From contig JBBKXJ010000044.1 of the NCBI GenBank assembly GCA_037969395.1, positions 1 through 7,036 of the forward strand: a stretch of DNA of 7,036 bases. The letters are read 5' to 3'. Both the position numbers and the translations under genes were made by a program. Shown piece after piece: positions 1-6,924 of the stretch (its first letter is position 1; every line of letters begins with the position of its first letter). This DNA is from JBBKXJ01 sp037969395 (GTDB taxonomy: Bacteria; Pseudomonadota; Gammaproteobacteria; Pseudomonadales; JAUIET01). The notes beneath the pieces are model-generated. The model was not told where the DNA came from. It searched no databases and worked only from the letters and a program-made list of their open reading frames with translations.

Positions 1-1002
1 GTAGGGTGGGCATCCGACACCATAAACGGTAACCCGTTGCCCATAGCGCAATCTTTCGGCGTTGATAGGCGTCGACGTTTCATAATCCAGTATGGTAATC
101 AGGTCCGGCACCGACGCGATAACACGTTCGCCTACGCGAGCGACCAGATATTCGTTTTTGATGTTTATTTTGAGCGGTGGCAAGCGTCGATCGAAGGACT
201 CGATGGTCGCCTCACCGATATCGAAACCACCGACGATATTGCTGCAGTTGTCCACTACCTTGCCGCTGTATAGATGTGAGAGTTCGCCGTAAATTGATGT
301 GGCGAAGGCGGCGGATAACGGCTCGAATATACGTTGCGCATTGCCTCGGTAATGGCGCAGCATGCGTCCTATCTCAATCGAAAAGCTGATGGTGCGTGGC
401 ACAATAGAATCTTTTAATTGCCGGCCGGTCATCGGGTGTTCGGCCGAGGTAATCATACCGCCCGAGCTGAGCGCCAGTTGACGGATTTCACGCTCGAACT
501 CGAGGATATCCGTCGTATTAAATACAGTGGCATTGCCCTGGTAGTCGGTTGCTACAGCGGGCGTTGGCAGCACACCAGCGATGGGGAAGGTCATCATTTG
601 CGCCTCGGGCAGCGCCCGCCCCATGCCGTCACCATTGACCACCGGAATGCCCCTGCCGGCAGCGGCGACAATCGGTAGCAGCGAATTGCCGCCGCCGATT
701 TCAAACGATACGATAGCATCGACTTTGCGGCCGACTTCTGCCTCGAATGCAGCCAGCGTATTCGGGGCATCGTGCAATGATGGCAGCAACTCCAGGCTCA
801 CGGTAGGCGCGCCGACACCACCTAGCGCGACCACAAAGGCCTCGTCGTCCAGGTCGTCGGGATCGAGTAATTCTACCGGGCCGAATCTGTCCAGCGCCTG
901 ACAGGCGATAAGGTAGGCAACGTGGGGGTCACCGCCGCCGCCGGTGGCCAAAAAGACTGCGCCGGCAGACAAGTCAGCCAGGGAATCACTGCCGAGTTTC
1001 AT
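1..1002 (-). CDS. DUF917 / S-methyl-thiohydantoin desulfurase-family protein, C-terminus cut by window edge
   Basis: The minus frame from ATG at 1002-1000 is open without a stop for 334 codons to base 1, so the gene runs off the left edge. The translation has the family's hallmarks in order: ATGGGGDP (about 19-26), LGGVGAP (60-66), EIGGGNSLLPI (101-111), NGDGMGRALPE (123-133), LYSGKVVD (244-251), VPDLITILD (298-306) and a YGVGCPP segment (327-333) that normally precedes the last 30-40 residues. Family members are about 360-375 aa, so only the tail is missing. From family knowledge, these cytoplasmic proteins (formerly DUF917) are encoded beside hydantoinase/oxoprolinase proteins, and at least one branch is linked to removing sulfur from (methyl)thiohydantoins; the reaction here is inference. 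The start overlaps the hydantoinase stop as ATGA (1002-999). No strong Shine-Dalgarno precedes it (GGTGGCCCAAA), which fits translational coupling. Family assignment is very secure; substrate is unknown. Confidence 0.93.
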   Translation of the reverse strand, partial: MKLGSDSLADLSAGAVFLATGGGGDPHVAYLIACQALDRFGPVELLDPDDLDDEAFVVALGGVGAPTVSLELLPSLHDAPNTLAAFEAEVGRKVDAIVSFEIGGGNSLLPIVAAAGRGIPVVNGDGMGRALPEAQMMTFPIAGVLPTPAVATDYQGNATVFNTTDILEFEREIRQLALSSGGMITSAEHPMTGRQLKDSIVPRTISFSIEIGRMLRHYRGNAQRIFEPLSAAFATSIYGELSHLYSGKVVDNCSNIVGGFDIGEATIESFDRRLPPLKINIKNEYLVARVGERVIASVPDLITILDYETSTPINAERLRYGQRVTVYGVGCPPY

Positions 1003-2579
1003 TTTGGGCCACCGTTTGCCGTTGGTGTGGGAGATGCGGGCAGGTCGGCGATATCTCCGACCATTTTGACCCGAAGTTTGGTCGATCCTTCCGCCATATA
1101 AGAGATGGTCGTTTCCTCGATATCCGCTACCCGAATGGTTTTCTGGTCTGCCCCGGCAGCCAGCGCAATTGCCGTAGCTTCCTGTGTGACCTGGCGGATA
1201 ACTTGTTCGCGCGGCGTTTTGGCATATGAAACCAGGCGTTCAACTTCGCCTCCAATTTGGGCAATGGCGGCGCCAATCGCATTGGCCACACCGGCGTGTT
1301 CAGGACAAAGCATCTCAGACGCGGCAGCCAGCTTTTCAGTGACGAGTAAGGCCCCGCCGCCGACCAGTACGACTGGCAGTGGTTTGCTGCTGGGCTTCAT
1401 CCGCTCGATATTCTGATTCAGCATACGTTGAATCGTTTGCAGGCCGGTACTCACGGTAGTCGCGTCCAGCTGGTTCAAGCGCCGACTATCACCGATATCC
1501 GCCTTGCCCGCCGCGACGATCAGATCGGTTGCGGTCAGCGTTGACCCACCGAATAGCAGGCCCTCGGTGACTAGTCTATGGCCCACCGATTGTGGCCCGA
1601 TAACCTCGCCGCTGTTGGTAACCAGACTACCGCCGCCTAGTCCCACAGCAAGAATATCGGGCATTCTGAAATTCGTGCGTATGCCGCCGACCTCGATAAT
1701 CACATTGGACTCGCGCGGAAAGCCGTCCTGCAGAATGCCGATGTCAGAGGTGGTGCCGCCGATATCGACGACGATGGCGTTGTCCAGCCCGGTCAGCTTG
1801 CTGGCGCCGCGCAGCGAGTTGGTCGGACCCGATGCAAAAGTCAACGCAGGAAACTGCCGCACGAATGCTGCGTCCATTAATGTGCCGTCGTTCTGGCTGA
1901 CGAAGAACCGGCAGCGCAACCCCCTGCGCCGCAGCGCCTCGCCGAAAGAATCAACAACACGTTCGGAAAATCTCAACAGCGCCGCGTTTAACAACGCGGC
2001 ATTCTCGCGCTCCAGCAAACCGAGGCGGCCGATCATATGTGATAATGTGACGCGCACATCCGGAATAGCAGCGTTGAGCTGTTTTGCCAGCTCCAATTCC
2101 GGTTGCGGATTCATTGGCGAGAATGCAGCAGAGATAGCGACGGCACCAACGCCTTTGGCCTTAATATCGTTGACAACCGCGTCGACTTCACGCTGGTTGA
2201 GCTGCGCCAGCGGTCGACCGTCGTACAGCGTACCGCCATCAATCATGTATACATGGTCGCCAAGACAGGCGGAAATATCCTTCGGCCAGCCGACCTTGGG
2301 CGGCAGTCCGTCGCCGGAGGGCAGTCCTATGCGAATAGCAGCGACTTCGGCCAGCTCACGCCGCTCAACCACGGCGTTGGTAAACTGCGTGGTGCCGAGC
2401 ATGACCGCGTCTATCGCGTCTTCGCCCACTCCGCTGTCAGTCAATATATGTTCGAGGGCATCGAGTATGCCGCTGCTAACATCGGCGGAGGTTAGCGCCT
2501 TGGTCGACGCTATAACCGTGTCACAGTCCAACAAAACGGCGTCGGTGTGAGTACCGCCTACATCGATTCCAATTCTCAT
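999..2579 (-). CDS. Hydantoinase/oxoprolinase-family protein (HyuA-like, short form)
   Basis: This 526-aa protein carries the actin-like ATPase signatures of the hydantoinase A / 5-oxoprolinase family. The N-terminal phosphate loop is DVGGTHTD (6-13), in the Hydant_A_N region. It is followed by SQNDGTLM (228-235), FASGPTNSLRGA (248-259), a second phosphate loop VVDIGGTTSDIG (270-281), GLGGGS (313-318) and an adenosine-type loop LVGGGA (405-410). Family members use ATP to open five-membered cyclic amides or imides such as hydantoins and 5-oxoproline; they act in the cytoplasm. The length matches the short ~520-aa branch that occurs with DUF917 partners, not the ~700-aa HyuA that pairs with HyuB, and no HyuB gene is present. 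ATG 2579-2577 is preceded by AAGGA (2586-2590, 6-base spacing) inside the permease end. Start and stop overlap both neighbours by ATGA. Cyclic substrate is inferred, not shown. Confidence 0.93.
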   Translation of the reverse strand: MRIGIDVGGTHTDAVLLDCDTVIASTKALTSADVSSGILDALEHILTDSGVGEDAIDAVMLGTTQFTNAVVERRELAEVAAIRIGLPSGDGLPPKVGWPKDISACLGDHVYMIDGGTLYDGRPLAQLNQREVDAVVNDIKAKGVGAVAISAAFSPMNPQPELELAKQLNAAIPDVRVTLSHMIGRLGLLERENAALLNAALLRFSERVVDSFGEALRRRGLRCRFFVSQNDGTLMDAAFVRQFPALTFASGPTNSLRGASKLTGLDNAIVVDIGGTTSDIGILQDGFPRESNVIIEVGGIRTNFRMPDILAVGLGGGSLVTNSGEVIGPQSVGHRLVTEGLLFGGSTLTATDLIVAAGKADIGDSRRLNQLDATTVSTGLQTIQRMLNQNIERMKPSSKPLPVVLVGGGALLVTEKLAAASEMLCPEHAGVANAIGAAIAQIGGEVERLVSYAKTPREQVIRQVTQEATAIALAAGADQKTIRVADIEETTISYMAEGSTKLRVKMVGDIADLPASPTPTANGGPK

Positions 2580-3871
2580 CTGTTTTCCTTCGCGGCCATT
2601 GGGGAGGAATGTTCAGCACCAAATCTGGCAAGGAGATAATAGGCAAGCGCCGCAACCAGCATGGCATCAATTGCTGCAACACCGCTGATTTCAACCCAGC
2701 CTGCCGAACCCAGCAATGCAATGCATGCGCCCAGCGCCCAGGCGATAATCGCCTTTGGCCTTATTTTTTTTTGCAGGTTAAGGCGCTCGTCGTGGTAGGC
2801 GCTGCGCCGTAAAAAGAGGTAATCCACCGCAATAACGCCGGCAACAGGTATGAACACAATCGCCAGATAAAACAGAAAGCTCAGAAAGTGGTCGAGAATA
2901 TTCAGGAAGGCGGCCAGTGTTCCCAGACCACCAAGCACCGCCACCACCACTTTGTTATTAAGTCCCGGCGCGGTTGATTCCACGCTTAGCATAGTGCTGT
3001 ATAGATTGAGCGAATTCAGTACCCAGCTACCACCGATAATGATGGCAAAAGCTGCCCAGCCGAGCCCGATCGTGATCATGATATTGAGCAGGTCCTCATC
3101 GTTTAATGCAGCTGCAGCCAGCCCGCCGGCGCTGGTGACGATAAAGTTGATGATCAAATAGGCGATAACCACCACGTATATGGCGCCGTGCCAGTGTCGA
3201 ATAAAACGCGTGATGTCCGGCAGAATCACGGCGCCGATAATCACCGCGCCGACCACGGACGACACCGCATCGCCAAAGGCAAGTTCGCTGTCCGTGTGTA
3301 CGCTGAGTATCTCCGTTAGTGGTCGAACCTCAAGCGAGCCGGCAATCAATAAACCGGTGACCGCAAACAGAACAGGCACGAGTAGCATGGAAAGCATATT
3401 GATCGCGCGAAAACCAAAAACGGTGGTTATGGTCATTACCACGCCGGCAAACAATTCGATAGGCCAGGCGGCCAGCGTGTAGCCAAACAAGTCTGCCGCC
3501 AGGCGTTGGGCCGCGCCGCTGAATAAGTCAATATTTACGCCAAACCAGCCGAGCAGGGATAAAGCAAAAGCCAGATTCACCAGCGCTGCGCCCTGGCTGC
3601 CGAAGGCAATACGATTCAACATGTAGGAGCTAAGTCGAGTTCGTGTGCCTATCGACGCGGTAAGACAGCCAATAACGGTCAAGATAGCGGCGCCCGCCAA
3701 TAGCGCCTGCGCGGTACGCTGTGCCGAAGTTACCAACGATATTTCCAATCCGGTCAGAAACGTAGGCAGGGAAAAAGCCACCATCGCCGCAACCAACGCC
3801 ACGCGGAACCAGCCCACAGTGTGGCTATCTGGCACTGGCTCGGTGGCGAATTCGGTGGACTCAGTGCTCAC
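2576..3871 (-). CDS. NCS1-family permease, CodB (cytosine permease)-like
   Basis: A 431-aa, strongly hydrophobic inner-membrane protein with about 12 predicted membrane segments (first at about 22-46, last at about 399-416). NCS1/CodB-type signatures include GWFGVNID (108-115), LPDITRF (217-223, the PDxTR element), LNLYSTML (288-295) and PVAGVIAVDY (342-351). NCS1 carriers import nucleobases, hydantoins, allantoin and similar small heterocycles with H+ or Na+. The nearest named relatives by motif are cytosine permeases, but the neighbours point to a cyclic amide or thiohydantoin-like cargo (inference). Start is GTG at 3871-3869: an in-frame TAA lies just upstream and no ATG is available; CAGG about 8 bases upstream is a modest ribosome site. 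It follows the receptor gene by 29 bases with no hairpin between, and its TGA overlaps the hydantoinase ATG. Codons 367-370 contain a run of nine A on the coding strand. Confidence 0.92.
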   Translation of the reverse strand: MSTESTEFATEPVPDSHTVGWFRVALVAAMVAFSLPTFLTGLEISLVTSAQRTAQALLAGAAILTVIGCLTASIGTRTRLSSYMLNRIAFGSQGAALVNLAFALSLLGWFGVNIDLFSGAAQRLAADLFGYTLAAWPIELFAGVVMTITTVFGFRAINMLSMLLVPVLFAVTGLLIAGSLEVRPLTEILSVHTDSELAFGDAVSSVVGAVIIGAVILPDITRFIRHWHGAIYVVVIAYLIINFIVTSAGGLAAAALNDEDLLNIMITIGLGWAAFAIIIGGSWVLNSLNLYSTMLSVESTAPGLNNKVVVAVLGGLGTLAAFLNILDHFLSFLFYLAIVFIPVAGVIAVDYLFLRRSAYHDERLNLQKKIRPKAIIAWALGACIALLGSAGWVEISGVAAIDAMLVAALAYYLLARFGAEHSSPMAAKENR

Positions 3872-3900
3872 GGCAATACCTGTTTACTCGAACAAGCTGT

Positions 3901-6036
3901 TTAGAAGCGGTAGGTCAGTTCGGCAAGAATTTGGCGTGGCTTGTTACGAAAGCGGCCTGGGCCAGCCGGGCCCACTATCATATCTTCCGGCTCCAGCTCA
4001 TCGAATAAATTGTTCGCCCTCAGCGCGACCGTCCAATCCTCCGTCTCCAACGCTATCGACACGTCGACCAGCGTCGCGCCGTCATCCTTGAAGGTATTCT
4101 CGATATCGAAATAGCGCTCACCAAGCCAGTTCGCCGCGATGCGCGTACTCAAGTCTATGCCATCGGACAGCGCGTAAAAATGGGTGATAGCCAGATTGGC
4201 GCTCCAGTCGGCGACTCTGGGAATGGTGTTGCCCTCAAGTCCTTCCGGCGGCAGGATGAAATCGTCGGGATTAAAGTCGGTAATCTCGTTGTCCAGCAAC
4301 GCAAATCCGAATTGTACATCCAGGGATTCGATTGGCAGCCAGCGCCCTTCGAGTTCAAGGCCGTTATTTTCGACTTCAGAAATCGCCAGTTGCTCGAGGC
4401 CAAAGGTCTCTGGATTGAAGCGGGAAAACTGTGCGTTGTCGAGTTTGCTGGCAAACGCGGCGACGTTGAAGGTTAACAAGCCTTCGAGTAAGGTTGATTT
4501 AAAGCCGACTTCCAGCGTGTCGGAAATTTCGGAATCAAACGTGCGGGTAACGCCAGGGCCGACTTCATTGAAGCCGCCGGAGCGAAAACCGCGTGCGAGG
4601 GTTGCGTAGGCGAGCAGATGCTCGGAAAACTGGTAGGCCAACGAGCCTTTTGGCTGTAGTTCGTCGAAGCTATCTTCCGCTTTCGAGTCAGGATCGCGCG
4701 GGTCCAGGCCTTCGCGGTCTTCTTCGTCGTAGCGCAAGGCGAAGGTCAGTTCCAACGCATCGGTGGCGTCGTAGTTGAGCTGGCCGAACAGTGCTGTAGC
4801 TTCGCTTGTTTGGCGATCACGAACAATATCGAACACAAGTTCGTTGGCAAACGAGCTACGATCACGCCGCACATTGCCCACCGGGTCGTCGATAAAATCA
4901 AAGTCGTTGTCGCGGTCGCGATCCTGATAGAAGGCACCCACCTGCCAGCGCAGGTTGGCATCGCTCGGCGATGTAAAGCGGGTTTCAACGGTCACGGCGC
5001 TGTCTTCGACCAAACTGAATTGAGCCGCCGGGAAAAAGCCGTTGTCGAAATCCGGCGGCAACGCGGTGAAGTCGCCATCCAGAAAGTTCTCATCCTCGGA
5101 TTTGTTGTAACCCGCCACGAACTGAAAAGTGCCGCCGTCGGCTTCATGCTCGAGTTTCAACGACACATTCTGCAACTTGTTCTCGTCTATCGGGAACACA
5201 TTGTGCGCGCGCCGCTCGGTATCGGTCTCAATATCGTCTGCGCTGACTAAATCGTACCAGCCTACGCCGTAGTCACCGTCGGAATAGCGAAAGCGCAAAT
5301 CAACATAGGTTCGATCGCTGATCTTGAAGCCCAACAGCCCTTGAGCACCTTTCTCTTCAATAAAATCGGTGGCCTCGCCGAGAAAGTCATCGTCGATTAA
5401 CCCGTCTGCATCGCGATAAAAGGCGGAAAGTCGATAGGTCACGCGCTCATCGGCAACGTTTCCTCCGATTGTGCCGCTCAAGCCGAGGTCGTCCCCCTCA
5501 CCGTAGGAAACCCGAACCGAGCCTTCAAATTCCTCTACCGGCTGTTTGGTCGTAATATTGATTGCGCCGCCAACGGCATTCTTGCCATACAGCGCGCCCT
5601 GCGGCCCGCGAATGACTTCAATACTTTGAATGTCGTGCAGGCCCTGATTGATAAACTCGATATTGGGCACCGTGATGCCGTCAACGACGAAGGCCACCGG
5701 TGGCTCGCCCAATTGGGTCGACGTAATACCGCGAATGGTAATATTTGTCAGATTTGGGCGGAAGTTGCCAAACGCGGACAGGTTTGGCGTCATGGCAGCG
5801 AAGTCGGTGATTGTTTGCATGCCGGCGCGCTCAATGGTGTCGGCGCCCAACACCGTGACGGAGTCGGGAATCTCCTGCAGGTTCTCCTCGCGTTTGCGTG
5901 AGGTAACGACCACCTCTTCCAGCATCAACTGATTGGTAGACGACGTTTGTTGCGCCGACGCCTGATCGACCAGGCCGGCGCACAACAGCACACTGGCTGT
6001 TGCTGCACTAACGGTTCCGAATCGCGTTATTGCCAT
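3901..6036 (-). CDS. TonB-dependent outer-membrane receptor
   Basis: This 711-aa protein begins with a signal peptide (basic start, hydrophobic core about 9-22, likely cleavage after ASA at 26-28). It continues with a TonB-box-like LEEVVVTSRKR (39-49), a plug domain (about 53-163) with IRGI (101-104), VVDGI (117-121) and RGPQGALYGKNAVGG (143-157), then a 22-strand-type barrel to the C-terminus. It ends LTYRF, the terminal aromatic residue expected for outer-membrane assembly. Barrel landmarks include FRSGGFNE. Such receptors import scarce or bulky ligands using TonB-ExbBD energy. Although many relatives are labelled siderophore receptors, its position as first gene of a permease-hydantoinase-DUF917 cluster suggests that it imports an organic substrate or a carrier form of it (inference). 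ATG 6036-6034 is preceded by AAGGA (6044-6048, 7-base spacing) and the signal peptide follows directly, so the start is firm. Ligand cannot be read from sequence. Confidence 0.95.
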   Translation of the reverse strand: MAITRFGTVSAATASVLLCAGLVDQASAQQTSSTNQLMLEEVVVTSRKREENLQEIPDSVTVLGADTIERAGMQTITDFAAMTPNLSAFGNFRPNLTNITIRGITSTQLGEPPVAFVVDGITVPNIEFINQGLHDIQSIEVIRGPQGALYGKNAVGGAINITTKQPVEEFEGSVRVSYGEGDDLGLSGTIGGNVADERVTYRLSAFYRDADGLIDDDFLGEATDFIEEKGAQGLLGFKISDRTYVDLRFRYSDGDYGVGWYDLVSADDIETDTERRAHNVFPIDENKLQNVSLKLEHEADGGTFQFVAGYNKSEDENFLDGDFTALPPDFDNGFFPAAQFSLVEDSAVTVETRFTSPSDANLRWQVGAFYQDRDRDNDFDFIDDPVGNVRRDRSSFANELVFDIVRDRQTSEATALFGQLNYDATDALELTFALRYDEEDREGLDPRDPDSKAEDSFDELQPKGSLAYQFSEHLLAYATLARGFRSGGFNEVGPGVTRTFDSEISDTLEVGFKSTLLEGLLTFNVAAFASKLDNAQFSRFNPETFGLEQLAISEVENNGLELEGRWLPIESLDVQFGFALLDNEITDFNPDDFILPPEGLEGNTIPRVADWSANLAITHFYALSDGIDLSTRIAANWLGERYFDIENTFKDDGATLVDVSIALETEDWTVALRANNLFDELEPEDMIVGPAGPGRFRNKPRQILAELTYRF

Positions 6037-6043
6037 TGCCTTT

Positions 6044-6048
6044 TCCTT
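6044..6048 (-). promoter_or_regulatory. Shine-Dalgarno of the receptor gene
   Basis: AAGGA on the minus strand, seven bases before ATG 6036. It is the strongest translation signal in the divergent region and fixes the receptor start. Confidence 0.75.
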
Positions 6049-6076
6049 TTGTTGTGCGAGTCAATAGCAAGCCATC

Positions 6077-6106
6077 ATGCAGCGGCCTCGAGTAGCCGGC
6101 CTGCAT
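6077..6106 (-). promoter_or_regulatory. Bulged hairpin in the leader of the receptor gene
   Basis: The arms ATGCAG+CGGC (6077-6086) and GCCG+GC+CTGCAT (6095-6106) pair over ten base pairs with a two-base bulge and an 8-base loop holding CTCGAG. It sits 40-70 bases upstream of the receptor ATG, before its ribosome site, and has no T-tract, so it is not a simple terminator. The minus-strand arm contains an ATG (6106-6104) preceded by AAGG (6115-6112, 5-base spacing), which could start a short upstream reading frame. It could be an RNA leader structure or a protein-binding dyad; function is unproven. Confidence 0.35.
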
Positions 6107-6162
6107 TTATGCCTTGCGCGAATCCGCCACTGATTGTGCCTGTAAAACGGAAAAAGAAGGTA

Positions 6163-6190
6163 TTGAATTGAAGGTCAATTACTTTAGACT
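6163..6190 (+). promoter_or_regulatory. Possible weak sigma-70-type promoter of the regulator gene
   Basis: TTGAAT (6163-6168) and TAGACT (6185-6190) each match four of six consensus bases of the -35 and -10 boxes, with a 16-base spacer. The candidate dyad 6166-6180 lies across the -35 box and spacer, which would suit autorepression. The match is modest and AT-rich DNA gives such hits by chance. On the minus strand TTGACC (6178-6173) is a good -35-like hexamer, but I see no convincing -10 box at the right distance, so the receptor promoter stays unlocated. Confidence 0.25.
6166..6180. promoter_or_regulatory. 15-bp perfect dyad, candidate Lrp/AsnC operator
   Basis: AATTGA (6166-6171), spacer AGG, TCAATT (6175-6180) is a perfect inverted repeat of 6-base arms. 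Its 15-bp length and AT-rich symmetric form fit sites bound by Lrp/AsnC dimers. It lies 49 bases before the regulator ATG (6230) and about 130 bases before the receptor ATG (6036), in the only space between the two divergent genes. The arm GGTCAA (6173-6178) also recurs inverted as TTGACC at 6200-6205, and ATTGA is directly repeated at 6162-6171. Role as operator for autoregulation and control of the cluster is inference from position and symmetry. Confidence 0.5.
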
Positions 6191-6229
6191 ATTTTGGATT
6201 TGACCGAACGAGCAAAATATTCTTTTGAA

Positions 6230-6730
6230 ATGAGCAAAACAAAGCCGATTAAGCTCGATGCGATGAATCGCAAGATTCTAGCCGCCATCCACGTCGAGTC
6301 GGATATAACCAATACCAGGCTTGCCGCAGCGGTTGGTCTTTCCCCTGCTGCCTGCTCGCAGCGCACGCGTATGCTCAAGGATGCGGGCTATATTATAAGC
6401 CGCTGTGCTGAAGTCGATCTGGACCGAATTTGTGAGCATGTTATCGCATACGTGGAATTCACCCTTAGCGATAACAGCGTCAGTACCAGACGCAAGTTCG
6501 AGGCGGTCATCGAAGTATTGCCCGAGTTTATGGACTGCCTGCGCATGAGCGGGGAGATAGATTACATCTCCTTTACCTGTTGTCCTAACATCGCCGAGTT
6601 GAACCGCCTGTGCGATGAGCTGAGTTCGAACGAGAGCTTAAAGATACAGAAAGTCGTTACCCGCGTAGTTCTGGAACGCCCTAAATTCTACCTGGGCTAC
6701 CCGATCGCCAAACTCAAATGGCTGGAATAG
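6230..6730 (+). CDS. Lrp/AsnC-family transcriptional regulator
   Basis: From ATG 6230 the protein is 166 aa, close to the 164 aa of E. coli Lrp. The N-terminal helix-turn-helix (about 8-56) contains LDAMNRKIL, NTRLAAAVGLSPAACSQRTR and LKDAGYI, aligning with Lrp-type DNA-binding domains. The C-terminal ligand/oligomerisation (RAM-like) domain has CLRMSGEIDY (103-112), matching the Lrp CxxxSGDFDY element, and ends with TRVVLERPKFY. Such proteins sense amino acids or related small molecules and act locally when divergent from a catabolic operon, as here. The frame can be extended upstream to TTG 6194 (178 aa), but the extra 12 residues do not resemble the family and neither start has a clear ribosome site; I prefer ATG 6230. 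Unusually, it has seven cysteines (42, 59, 68, 103, 117, 118, 128). Family certain; effector and exact start uncertain. Confidence 0.92.
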   Translation: MSKTKPIKLDAMNRKILAAIHVESDITNTRLAAAVGLSPAACSQRTRMLKDAGYIISRCAEVDLDRICEHVIAYVEFTLSDNSVSTRRKFEAVIEVLPEFMDCLRMSGEIDYISFTCCPNIAELNRLCDELSSNESLKIQKVVTRVVLERPKFYLGYPIAKLKWLE

Positions 6731-6924
6731 ACGGGGGAGAGCATCAAAAATCGGAGAGCTTCTCCGGTATCGAGCGGACGACTCGACCGCGTGGCAGCTG
6801 CTGGACCGGTCCGGGAGTAGCGGGGTCAGTCGATAAGGCGTTCCGAGTGGCCGCTGCAAGATTCGCTGCACGCGCGTATCATGTTACTGCCACGAAAACT
6901 TTGCCCGCCGCTAGCTGACTCGCA
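6731..6924. other. Gene-free convergent spacer
   Basis: Between the regulator stop and the molybdopterin-subunit stop I find no convincing gene. Short open frames on both strands lack family motifs, and the minus one overlaps the regulator. Besides the minus-strand terminator at 6745-6768 it has a 10-bp palindrome GGACCGGTCC (6803-6812) and an 8-bp palindrome GCAGCTGC nearby, neither with a recognisable function. Confidence 0.6.
6745..6768 (-). terminator. Rho-independent terminator of the minus-strand molybdopterin-subunit gene
   Basis: On the minus strand the sequence forms an 8-bp stem (6761-6768 with 6750-6757, including one G-T wobble) around the 3-base loop AGC, followed at once by a run of T (6750-6746). 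That is hairpin plus T-tract in the orientation that would stop transcripts leaving the gene ending at 6925, about 155 bases upstream on that strand. It lies only 15-20 bases beyond the regulator's stop codon, so it would also block antisense entry into that gene. On the plus strand no T-tract follows the hairpin, so it is a weak terminator for the regulator. The T run is only five bases long, which limits confidence. Confidence 0.5.

Noticed and set aside
37..901. Several overlapping plus-strand open frames opposite the DUF917 gene
   Set aside because: The minus frame is continuously open for 334 codons and carries all DUF917 motifs; the plus frames are shadows.
1504..2550. 348-codon plus-strand open frame opposite the hydantoinase gene
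   Set aside because: It is antisense to a gene with clear family motifs, is rich in Ser, Pro and Thr as expected for a mirror frame in GC-rich DNA, and shows no domain signature.
2521..2721. 66-codon minus-strand frame overlapping the permease end and hydantoinase start
   Set aside because: It is an alternative frame of the permease 3' end with a TTG start; its peptide shows no family features.
3645..4091. 148-codon plus-strand open frame across the permease/receptor junction
   Set aside because: It is antisense to both genes, has low-complexity composition and no recognisable motif.
6194..6229. Upstream TTG start for the Lrp-family regulator
   Set aside because: It adds 12 residues not typical of the family and has no suitably spaced ribosome site; ATG 6230 gives the usual length. 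It cannot be excluded fully.
6803..6812. Palindrome GGACCGGTCC in the convergent spacer
   Set aside because: It is an isolated GC-rich palindrome with no T-tract, repeat partner or promoter context, and a short one like this can arise by chance.
6638..6871. 77-codon minus-strand frame covering the regulator end and convergent spacer
   Set aside because: It overlaps a confident gene, crosses the minus-strand terminator and has no motif.
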